Assembly: GCA_017446045.1 (NCBI GenBank) | Contig: JAFSRP010000061.1 | Span: forward strand, 1-64,000 | DNA: 64,000 bases | From: Lachnospiraceae bacterium | GTDB lineage: Bacteria > Bacillota > Clostridia > Lachnospirales > Lachnospiraceae | Direction: 5' to 3' | Shown here: positions 24,228-32,700 of the stretch, piece after piece | Numbering within the stretch: position 1 is the first letter of the stretch | How the letters are laid out: every line of letters begins with the position of its first letter | Program-made: the position numbers and the translations under genes | The notes under the pieces: model-generated | Seen by the model: only the letters and a program-made list of their open reading frames with translations | Databases searched by the model: none | Told to the model about the DNA's origin: nothing

Positions 24228-25334
24228 ATGGATACAAAAATCATTCGACTGGAAGATTACCTGAGGACGGAGATCCTGAGTGATGCCGACCGTGACAAAC
24301 TGAAGATCGCGGCAAAGATCCTGCGGGACGGCGGACTGGTCGCCTTTCCGACGGAGACAGTATACGGACTGGGAGGCAACGCCCTGCTGCCGGAAGCTTC
24401 CGAGCGGATCTATGCCGCCAAGGGCAGGCCTTCCGACAATCCTTTGATCGTACACATTGCGGATATCACGGAGCTGGAGCCGCTGACCGCGGAGATCCCG
24501 GAAGCGGCGCGCCGCATGGCAGAGCGTTACTGGCCCGGACCGCTGACGATGGTATTTAAGAAGTCCCCGCTCGTGCCGGCACGGACGACCGGCGGACTCG
24601 ATACGGTCGCAGTGCGTTTTCCCGTACATCCTGTGGCCATGGAGCTGATCCGCATGGCAGGCGTACCTGTCGCGGCACCCAGCGCGAACCGTTCTGGACG
24701 GCCCAGCACAACAACGGCCGCACACTGTATCGAAGACCTTACGGGACGTGTCGATGCCATCGTGGACGGAGGAAGCGCCGACATCGGTGTGGAGTCCACG
24801 ATCCTGGATGTCAGCGGAGATGTGCCGCAGCTTCTGCGGCCGGGTGCGGTCACCCGGGAAATGATCGAAGAAACACTGCAGATCTCCGTTCCGGAGGATG
24901 CGGCACTTAAGGGACCGCTGGGCGCAGATGTGCGTCCGAAGGCCCCCGGCATGAAGTATCGTCACTACGCGCCGAAAGCCCCCATGCAGCTGGTGATGGC
25001 GCGCAGAGATCCTGCGGACGCGGCGCCGGAGATCTTGCGCTTCCTGCGGGAAGCGGCAGACCGGGGACAGAAGCCGGCACTGCTTTGTTCCGTGGAATGT
25101 CTGGAAGAGCTGAAAAGGCTTGACAGTTTCTGTGAAAAGGATATCATAATAAGGCTGACCGGCAGCCGGAGCGACCAGACGGTGATGGCACATGACCTTT
25201 TCGAATGTCTCCGGGAGATGGATGAGACTGACGCCGCCTATATCGTTGCGGAAGGCTGCTCCGAGCAGCAGCTCGGATATGCCGTCATGAACCGCCTGAA
25301 GAAGGCCGCTGCCTGGCAGATCCTGTATGTGTAA
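24228..25334 (+). CDS. ywlC: L-threonylcarbamoyladenylate synthase (Sua5/YwlC)
   Basis: A 368-residue protein of the two-domain Sua5/YwlC type. The YrdC domain covers about residues 20-215, with LVAFPTETVYGLGGNALLPEA, KGRPSDNPLIVHI, ERYWPGPLT, APSANRSGRPSTTTA and STILDVSG. A Sua5 C-terminal domain follows from about residue 235 (PGMKYRHYAPKAPMQLV). It makes threonylcarbamoyl-AMP from threonine, bicarbonate and ATP for the t6A37 modification of ANN-decoding tRNAs. GGAG lies 11 bases before the ATG. Confidence 0.95.
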   Translation: MDTKIIRLEDYLRTEILSDADRDKLKIAAKILRDGGLVAFPTETVYGLGGNALLPEASERIYAAKGRPSDNPLIVHIADITELEPLTAEIPEAARRMAERYWPGPLTMVFKKSPLVPARTTGGLDTVAVRFPVHPVAMELIRMAGVPVAAPSANRSGRPSTTTAAHCIEDLTGRVDAIVDGGSADIGVESTILDVSGDVPQLLRPGAVTREMIEETLQISVPEDAALKGPLGADVRPKAPGMKYRHYAPKAPMQLVMARRDPADAAPEILRFLREAADRGQKPALLCSVECLEELKRLDSFCEKDIIIRLTGSRSDQTVMAHDLFECLREMDETDAAYIVAEGCSEQQLGYAVMNRLKKAAAWQILYV

Positions 25335-25399
25335 GACGTTATGATCGGAACGCCGGTTGCTTCGACACGGGATCCGGGTGATATGCTTCAGGTAAATAT

Positions 25400-26089
25400 A
25401 TGAAAGAATCAAAGAAAAAACGTGACGAACGTCTGCAGAAGATCCTGGATGCCCTGGACCGCGAATACGGTACAGATCTTCGATGCGCCCTGACGCATGA
25501 GGATGCCTGGGAGCTCCTGGTAGCCACGATCCTGAGTGCGCAGTGTACGGACGCCAGGGTCAACATGGTCACGCCTGCCCTGTTCCGGAAGTATCCGGAG
25601 CCTGCTGATTTTGCACAGGCGGACCAGACGGAGCTGGAGCAGGATATCCGCTCGACGGGTTTTTATCATAATAAGGCAAAAAACATTATCGCCTGTGCGC
25701 GCCAGATCGTGGAAGAACACGGCGGCAGCGTCCCTTCGAACCTTGAGAGCCTGACAAAACTGGCAGGCGTCGGCCGCAAGACAGCCAACGTGATCCGCGG
25801 CAATATATACAACGAGCCGAGCATCGTGGTGGATACGCATGTGAAGCGGATCAGCCGTCTGCTAGGGCTTACGGACACCGATGATCCGACGAAAGCGGAA
25901 TTTGAGCTGATGGAGATCCTTCCGAAGGATCACTGGATCCTGTGGAACATCGACATCATCACACTGGGAAGGACGATCTGCATCGCCAACCGCCCGAAGT
26001 GTGAGAATTGTTTTCTCCGGGAGTACTGCCCGTCCGCGGGCAGGACCCGCGCAGATAAAAAGAGTAAATCAGGGGAAGGAGTGAAGTGA
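25400..26089 (+). CDS. nth: Endonuclease III
   Basis: A 229-residue base-excision repair enzyme of the HhH-GPD family. Lys127 in LAGVGRKTAN and Asp145 in VVDTHVKR match the catalytic Lys120 and Asp138 of Escherichia coli Nth. The C-terminal [4Fe-4S] motif is Cys194-x6-Cys201-x2-Cys204-x5-Cys210. It removes oxidised pyrimidines and cleaves the abasic strand. The small membrane protein gene starts immediately after its stop, and GGAAGGAG for that gene lies inside nth. Confidence 0.97.
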   Translation: MKESKKKRDERLQKILDALDREYGTDLRCALTHEDAWELLVATILSAQCTDARVNMVTPALFRKYPEPADFAQADQTELEQDIRSTGFYHNKAKNIIACARQIVEEHGGSVPSNLESLTKLAGVGRKTANVIRGNIYNEPSIVVDTHVKRISRLLGLTDTDDPTKAEFELMEILPKDHWILWNIDIITLGRTICIANRPKCENCFLREYCPSAGRTRADKKSKSGEGVK

Positions 26090-26185
26090 ATGAGTCCCAA
26101 TACCAGGAAGATCATTGCGGCAGTGATTGCTCTGATCCTTGTGGTGGCGATGGTACTGCCCATGGCATTGTCCGCGCTGCGCTGA
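26090..26185 (+). CDS. 31-residue single-pass membrane protein
   Basis: This short frame encodes 31 residues: a basic start (MSPNTRKII), one hydrophobic segment (about residues 8-29) and a final Arg. It begins on the base after the nth stop, with an excellent GGGGAAGGAG site 4-5 bases before the ATG, which argues that it is translated. Similar-looking short hydrophobic proteins occur in Lachnospiraceae genomes in my recollection, but I know of no function. It could be a regulator of a membrane complex or simply a small membrane peptide. Confidence 0.6.
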   Translation: MSPNTRKIIAAVIALILVVAMVLPMALSALR

Positions 26186-26188
26186 TGG

Positions 26189-26740
26189 ATGGATATTGTA
26201 ATTACCGGGTCTGCCGGACTGGACGGCAGCCGTAAAATATATCAGCATAAGGAATATCGCCGGAAGCTTCTGATGAAATATTCAGAACGCTTTTTTGGCG
26301 TATTTGAAAGCGGAACCGTTTCCGCTCATGAGGAGACTGCCCGGGAAGCGCAAAGAGTGCTGGAGGAATGCTTCCGAAAAGCCCGGGAAGCCGGTCTTGC
26401 CGCGGATGGCGGGGACGGCGGCATACTCGCTGCGCTTTGGCGGGTCCTGAAAGCCCGCAGGTCGGGAGGCTTCTATGACCTCAGGGCCATCCCCGTACTG
26501 CAGCAGACGGTTGAGATCTGTGAGATGTTTGAATTGAATCCGTACAGATTATATGCGCCCTCCTGCAGGGTATGGCTGACGGAACAGCCGGGAGAGATCC
26601 TGCGCGACGCCGCCGGTGCCGGCGTGCCCTCGGCTGTGATAGGATATACAGGCGGGGGCGTCGCGATATGGAGGACCGACACGAATGTGCCGTCATCGCT
26701 CCGGCGGCCCGAAAGGGATGAAATGCCGGACCTGAATTGA
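26189..26740 (+). CDS. AIR synthase/HypE-like protein, C-terminal half only
   Basis: This 183-residue protein resembles the C-terminal domain of AIR synthase-related (PurM/HypE/SelD superfamily) proteins. Start DIVITGSAGLDGSRKI corresponds to the family's DIVMTKxxGLEGT run, and IPVLQQTVEICEMFELNPYRLYAPSC matches the conserved run before the C-terminal lobe; GAGVPSAVIGY follows. Full-length relatives are about 330 residues and carry an N-terminal ATP-binding half that is absent here. The usual HDVTEGG-like run is replaced by AADGGDGG. The start is 3 bases after the small protein stop, without a clear ribosome site. It may be a decayed or specialised family member; function unknown. Confidence 0.6.
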   Translation: MDIVITGSAGLDGSRKIYQHKEYRRKLLMKYSERFFGVFESGTVSAHEETAREAQRVLEECFRKAREAGLAADGGDGGILAALWRVLKARRSGGFYDLRAIPVLQQTVEICEMFELNPYRLYAPSCRVWLTEQPGEILRDAAGAGVPSAVIGYTGGGVAIWRTDTNVPSSLRRPERDEMPDLN

Positions 26741-26764
26741 ATAAAATGAAAGGATTTTACCATT

Positions 26765-27244
26765 ATGACAGAAAAAATACTGACAATTCTTGAAAAAAAC
26801 GCTCGTATTCGTACAGATGACCTTGCGAATATCCTGGGTGAAGATTCATATATGGTCCGCCAGGAAGTGGAACGCCTGGAATCGGAAAAGGTGATCTGCG
26901 GTTACCATACCCTGATCAACTGGGATAAGGTCGGACAGGAAAAGGCGGACGCTTTTATCGAGGTTAAAGTTGCCCCCCAGAGAGGCGTCGGTTTCGACCA
27001 GGTCGCGGAAAGGATCTGGCAGTATCCGGAAGTCAGCAGTATTTTCCTTGTCAGCGGCAACTGTGATTTTATCGTCCTGCTTCAGGGCAAGTCCATGCGT
27101 GAGATCGCAATGTTCGTCTCCGAGAAGCTGGCAACGATCGACGGTGTACTGAGCACCATGACACAGTTTATCCTGAAAAAATACAAGCAGGATGGCTTTG
27201 TCGTTGAGAACCCGCGCAAGGATGAGCGGGAGGCTATATCATGA
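26765..27244 (+). CDS. Lrp/AsnC-family transcriptional regulator
   Basis: A 159-residue Lrp/AsnC protein. The N-terminal winged helix-turn-helix covers about residues 1-55 (KILTILEKNARIRTDDLANILGEDSYMVRQEVERLE) and the C-terminal RAM ligand-binding domain about 65-145 (FIEVKVAPQRGVGFDQVAERI, GNCDFIVLLQG). Family members bind amino acids and regulate amino acid metabolism. Its stop overlaps the aminotransferase ATG by 4 bases, so the two are translated together and the regulator may sense a substrate or product of that enzyme. It heads the long gene string that continues into the polysaccharide locus. Confidence 0.93.
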   Translation: MTEKILTILEKNARIRTDDLANILGEDSYMVRQEVERLESEKVICGYHTLINWDKVGQEKADAFIEVKVAPQRGVGFDQVAERIWQYPEVSSIFLVSGNCDFIVLLQGKSMREIAMFVSEKLATIDGVLSTMTQFILKKYKQDGFVVENPRKDEREAIS

Positions 27245-28407
27245 GAGATCCGTTAAACAGTTTTATTGAGCAGATCCCGCCTTCCGGCATCCGCAGATTT
27301 TTTGATCTGGTCGCGGAAATGAATGATCCGGAAGTGGTGTCTCTCGGCGTCGGCGAGCCGGACTTTGACACGCCCTGGCACATCCGGGAGGAGGGCATTT
27401 ACGCGATCACCAAGGGAAAGACTTTCTACAGCGCGAATGCCGGCCTGATGGAACTCAGGAAGGAGATCTCCCGCTACACCGCCAGACACTACGGCGTGAC
27501 CTATGATCCCGCGACGGAGATCCTGGTCACCATCGGCGGTTCGGAAGCGATCGATGCATGTTTCCGGGCAATGCTGGATCCCGGCGATGAAGTGATCATT
27601 CCGGAACCCTGCTTCGTTTCTTATAAGCCCTGCGCGATCTTCGCAGGCGCAAAGCCGGTCGTGATCGACCTCAAGGCAGAGAACGAATTCCGTCTGCAGC
27701 CGGAGGAGCTGGAAGCAGCCATTACAGAAAAGTCCAAGATCCTCTTCCTTTCCTATCCCAACAATCCTACCGGTGCGGTCATGGGAAAGGCGGATCTGGA
27801 AAAGATCGCGGAGGTCGTGATCCGGCATGACCTGTTTGTGCTGTCCGATGAGATTTATGCAGCGCTGAGCTATACAGATGAACCCTTTACGAGTATCGCT
27901 TCGCTGCCCGGGATGCGGGAACGCACAGTCATCGTGAACGGTTTTTCCAAGGCCTTTGCCATGACCGGATGGCGTCTTGGCTATGCGACCGGTCCGGCAA
28001 GGATCGTAAAACAGATGATGAAGGTCCACCAGTTTGCCATCATGTGCCCGCCGACCATTTCCCAGTATGCCGCGATCGAAGCTCTCAGGAACGGAGACGA
28101 GGACGTGCTGTATATGCGCGGTGAGTATGACCAGCGCCGCCGCTTCCTCCTGAAGCGATTTGAAGAGATGGGGATCGACTGTTTTGAGGCAAAGGGTGCC
28201 TTTTATCTGTTCCCCTGCATCAAAAAGTTCGGCATGAGCTCCGATGAATTCGCGGAGCGGCTGCTGGCTGACCAGAAACTGGCTGTAGTGCCCGGCAGTG
28301 CTTTCGGTACTTCCGGGGAAGGATTTTTACGTATATCCTACGCCTATTCCCTCCGCGACCTCAAACGCGCCGTGGAAAGGATCGAGGCATTTGTATCGAA
28401 ACTGTGA
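27241..28407 (+). CDS. PLP-dependent aminotransferase, class I/II
   Basis: A 388-residue fold-type I aminotransferase. The Schiff-base lysine is Lys237 in VNGFSKAFAMTGWRLGY; SYPNNPTGAV and the LSDEIYAALSY run are also present. Such enzymes in Firmicutes act on aspartate, alanine or aromatic amino acids; the exact substrate cannot be set from sequence. It is coupled by ATGA overlap to the Lrp-type regulator and overlaps the ABC ATPase start, so it may feed an amino acid or amino sugar to the same pathway, although that is inference. Confidence 0.93.
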   Translation: MRDPLNSFIEQIPPSGIRRFFDLVAEMNDPEVVSLGVGEPDFDTPWHIREEGIYAITKGKTFYSANAGLMELRKEISRYTARHYGVTYDPATEILVTIGGSEAIDACFRAMLDPGDEVIIPEPCFVSYKPCAIFAGAKPVVIDLKAENEFRLQPEELEAAITEKSKILFLSYPNNPTGAVMGKADLEKIAEVVIRHDLFVLSDEIYAALSYTDEPFTSIASLPGMRERTVIVNGFSKAFAMTGWRLGYATGPARIVKQMMKVHQFAIMCPPTISQYAAIEALRNGDEDVLYMRGEYDQRRRFLLKRFEEMGIDCFEAKGAFYLFPCIKKFGMSSDEFAERLLADQKLAVVPGSAFGTSGEGFLRISYAYSLRDLKRAVERIEAFVSKL

Positions 28408-29759
28408 GCATGGACAGAGCCATTGACGTACGGAACGTCACCAAAATCTATCGCCTGTACGACCGGCCTGCCGACCGTCTGAAGGAGTCCCTGAGTCTGA
28501 CCAAAAAGAACTATCACAAGGATTTCTATGCGCTGCGGGACGTTTCGTTTGACGTGGAAAAAGGACAGTCTGTCGGCATTATCGGAACGAACGGTTCCGG
28601 TAAGTCGACCATGCTCAAGATCATCACCGGGGTGCTGACGCCAAGCGGCGGAGAGGTGCGGGTCGAGGGCAAGATCTCTGCCCTGCTGGAGCTGGGCGCC
28701 GGATTCAACATGGAGTACACCGGCATCGAGAATATTTATATGAACGGCACCATGATGGGCTTTACCAGGGCGGAGATGGAGCAGAAGATCCCGGAGATCC
28801 TGGAATTTGCCGATATCGGGGAGTTCGTACACCAGCCGGTCAAGTCCTATTCCTCGGGTATGTTCGTACGTCTGGCGTTCGCGCTTGCCATCAACGTCGA
28901 TCCCGAGATCCTGATCGTGGATGAAGCTCTGTCCGTAGGCGATATTTTCTTTCAGGCCAAGTGCTATCACCGGATGGATGAGCTCAGGAAAAAGGGGACC
29001 ACGATCCTGATGGTCACCCATGACATGAGCTCGGTGCTGAAGTACTGTGACAAGTGTATTCTCCTGAATGACGGGGAAAAGGTCGCCGAAGGCCGTCCCG
29101 GAGAGATGGTGGACCTGTACAAGAAGATCCTGGCCGGCCAGTATGACCAGCTCGAGGAAATGATCACCGAACGGGAGGCGGCAAACCGTCCTGACAGCCA
29201 GGCGGCAGGAGATGCGCGGCATTCTGTCCTGTCTTCGGCCATTGCGGGGACTGCAGGCGCTCCGGCAGGGAGCATGCGCGCTTCGATGACCATCAATCCC
29301 AACGTGAATGAATACGGCAACGGCAAAGCAGAAATCTATGATTTCGGCATTCTTGACAAGGATGGCCGCCTGACCAACCTGATCCTGAAGGGCGAACGCT
29401 TTACCATCCGGGAAAGGATCCGTTTCCATGAGCATATCGACGCGCCGATTTTTACCTATACGATCCGGGACAAAAAGGGTACGGACCTGACCGGGACGAA
29501 TACCATGTTCGAAGGCGCGGATGTCGGCAGCGTTGAAGCCGGTGACGAGTATGAAGCGGTATTTACCCAGAACATGGACCTCCAGGGCGGGGAATACCTG
29601 CTGAGCATGAGCTGCACGGGATTCGAGCAGGGCGAGCATGTGGTCTATCACCGGCTGTATGACCTCCTGAACCTGACCGTGATCTCCAATAAAAATACGG
29701 TGGGCGTATATGACATGAATTCCCAGGTCAGAGTCCGCCGGAATCCGCAGGAAGCATGA
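28404..29759 (+). CDS. Wzt-type polysaccharide ABC exporter ATPase with C-terminal substrate-binding domain
   Basis: A 451-residue ATPase of the Wzt/TagH group. Walker A is GTNGSGKST (about 61-69), the signature is SYSSGMFVRLAFAL and Walker B is ILIVDEALSVGD. A beta-rich C-terminal domain (about 295-445) corresponds to Wzt-C, which in ABC-exported O antigens binds the modified end of the glycan. A GTG at 28404 overlaps the aminotransferase stop; an ATG at 28410 is the alternative. Its stop overlaps the next ATG by 4 bases. The matching Wzm/TagG permease is not next to it or anywhere in the window. Confidence 0.93.
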   Translation: MSMDRAIDVRNVTKIYRLYDRPADRLKESLSLTKKNYHKDFYALRDVSFDVEKGQSVGIIGTNGSGKSTMLKIITGVLTPSGGEVRVEGKISALLELGAGFNMEYTGIENIYMNGTMMGFTRAEMEQKIPEILEFADIGEFVHQPVKSYSSGMFVRLAFALAINVDPEILIVDEALSVGDIFFQAKCYHRMDELRKKGTTILMVTHDMSSVLKYCDKCILLNDGEKVAEGRPGEMVDLYKKILAGQYDQLEEMITEREAANRPDSQAAGDARHSVLSSAIAGTAGAPAGSMRASMTINPNVNEYGNGKAEIYDFGILDKDGRLTNLILKGERFTIRERIRFHEHIDAPIFTYTIRDKKGTDLTGTNTMFEGADVGSVEAGDEYEAVFTQNMDLQGGEYLLSMSCTGFEQGEHVVYHRLYDLLNLTVISNKNTVGVYDMNSQVRVRRNPQEA

Positions 29760-32700
29760 ACGATTTCACCTATGATCTGATCGAAAAATATGAATCACTG
29801 CCCGACAGGGAGGCTGCCGACACAAAGATCCTGAGCGGAACAGACGACAGCCGGGTCTACTATGCCCTGAGTCCGGACAGGATCAACGCGGCAGAGGCCT
29901 TCCCCTGGAAGGATGATATGAGGGTCCTTCAGCTCGGTGCCTGCTGCGGTGCGCTTGTTCCTCTCTGCGACAGGGTGGCCCGCTGGGATATCCTGGACCC
30001 GGCTGAGGAAGAGCTAGCGCTGGTGCGGGCACGTTATCCCGAGTATGCCGGTGCCGCATCCCCGAAGCTCGGCCTGCGAACAGAAGCGGACAGCGCGGCA
30101 TATGACGCGGCAGTTCTTATGCTGTCAGCAGATAACAGTTATGTACGCCGGTATGGGTCGGAAGGTGAGGATGCGGCGGCACTGGCCAAAAGGGCCGTAT
30201 CTTTCCTCAGACCCGGCGGAGCGCTCATCCTGATCGCTGACAATGCCGGCGCGCTGAAGCTGGCTGCGGGTGAACTCCCGGACCCGGACACCCTGTATAT
30301 GGATGAAGCGACGGCGGTGAGCCTGCGGAAGGAACTTCCGTTCCGTTCATCGCAGCTCCTTTTCCCTTTGCCGGATGCCGCCTTTGCCGTCAATATTTAT
30401 TCGGAAGACCGGCTCCCGGCAGCGGGGGACTTCAAAGGCGTCTCCGAAAGCTTTCTCACGGAGCGCTGCACGCTCTGCAATGAAGAAGCTCTCTACGGGG
30501 CCCTGAGCCAGGCGGGCGTTTTCCCGCGTTTTGCGCCTTCCTATCTGCTGGTCTTCAGCGGAAAGCGGGAGGATGGGGAGATCTCCGCAGATCTTGACGC
30601 CAAAGCGTCTTCGGCTCCGGAGAAAGACAGGATGCCGCTGTATATCCGTTACAACCGCCGGCGGGCTGCTTCCCTGCAGCTGAAGACGGAGATCTTCGTC
30701 AGTGCGGCGGGAGAAAAATCAGTGAGGAAGACCGCCCTGACAAGGGCAGCCAATGGCCATGTGGAGGGTTTTCGGGAACGCTATACCCTGCTGGAAAGGA
30801 CGATGGACAAGAGGATCCGGATCCTTCCGCCTTCCTGCGGGTATACTCCCGACGGGCGCGCATACGCGGAGTTTCCGTTTGTCAGGGGCAAAGATCTCGG
30901 ACGTGTGCTTGCGGGACGTATTACAGAAGGAAAGGCACCCGCGGAGGAAATCCGGGAGATACTGGACCTGCTGCTTGGCGACAGCGGACAGCCCTGTCAC
31001 GATCTTGACGCGCTGTTTGAAAACATCATGGTGCAGGAAACGAAAGACGGCCTGCAGTATGTGCTGCTGGATTATGAATGGGTGTCTCCGGAACCGTATG
31101 AACGGCGTTTTGTCCTATGGCGGATCTTAAGCTACTGGTATGACGCGTACCGGCAGCAGCTTTATGCCTATGCGGACCGGCAGGCGTTCCTGTCGGAATT
31201 CGGCATCCAGCCGGAGGAAACGGATGCCATGGAAGCAAAAGAAGCCGCGTTTCAGGCTGAGGTCCGGGGCAGCGAAGCGGATCTCGCGGACCGCTTCCGC
31301 AAGCCGCACAAAACACCGGCGGATGTCCGTGCACAGGAAGCACGGCTGGAGGAATTCACGCAGTGGAATCTCCGTCTGCAGGATGAGATAGAAGAACATA
31401 AGGCAGCGCTCCGCAAGGAACGCGAAGTAGAGCGCCTGAGCCAGAACCATATCCGCAACATTGAAAAGATCAATGCTGCCCGGGAAGCTGAGATCGCGCA
31501 GCTTTCCGCGGAGGCAGACTATCTCCGGAAGCACCAGGGCATCGTCAGCCGTATCGTACACCGCTGCGTCGGCGCGCTGGACCGCTGGGCGCCGGCGGAA
31601 TCACGAAAGCGCAAGCTCATCAGGCTCACGAAGAACACAGTGCTGCACCCGTTCCGGCAGTGCCGGCTGTATCTGACCAAAGAAGGCAGAGACTATATCG
31701 CGGGCGATTTCAATGTCGGCGGCGAGTTTGCGGAAGGCGGTATCCTGACGCTTCCGGAAGCTTCGGACCCGCTCGTCTCTGTCATTATCCCTGCCTACAA
31801 CCAGGTAGCCTATACCTATGCCTGTGTACGTTCGATCCTTCAGAACACGGACTTTGGCGAGACTCCTTACGAGGTGATCCTGGCAGACGACGTTTCCACC
31901 GATGCCACTGCGGAGATCTCGCGCTATATCCACGGCATGGTGATCAGCCGGAACAGCTCGAATATGGGCTTTCTGAAGAACTGCAACCAGGCAGCGGCAA
32001 AAGCAAGAGGCAGATATCTTTTCTTCCTGAATAATGACACAAAGGTACATCCGGGATGGCTGAAAAGCCTCACGGACCTTATGGCTTCCGATCCTTCCAT
32101 CGGAATGACCGGTTCCAAACTGGTCTATCCGGACGGCCGCCTGCAGGAGGCGGGCGGGATCATATGGTCCGATGCCTCCGGCTGGAATTACGGCCGCCTG
32201 GATGATCCCGACAAGCCCGAATACAACTACGTCAAGGACGTGGATTATATTTCCGGCGCGGCGATCATGCTCTCCAGGGAACTGTGGGAGGAGATCGGGG
32301 GATTTGACGAACGTTATGCGCCCGCATACTGCGAGGATTCGGATCTGGCGTTTGAAGTGCGCAGGCACGGCAGGCGTGTGGTATATCAACCGGCTTCCGT
32401 CGTGACACACTTCGAGGGTATCTCCAACGGTACAGATGTGACCGGCACCGGACTGAAACGCTATCAGGTCGTCAACCAGCAGACCTTCCGCGAAAAGTGG
32501 GCGGAGGAACTGAAGAAACAGTCGGTCAACACCGGCGATCCCGATCCCTTCTGTGCGCGGGACCGCTCACAGAACAAGCCCTGTGTCGTGATCGTCGACC
32601 ACTATGTACCTACCTGGGACAGAGATGCGGGATCCCGTACGACATATCAGTACATCCGCATGTTCCTCAGGAAAGGCTTCAACGTCAAATTCGTCGGAGA

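Noticed and set aside
22393-24237. A 614-residue open frame on the minus strand opposite the GH18 gene
   Set aside because: It mirrors the G+C-rich coding bias of the real plus-strand gene, has no ribosome site, no recognisable domain and overlaps a gene with an intact GH18 active site.
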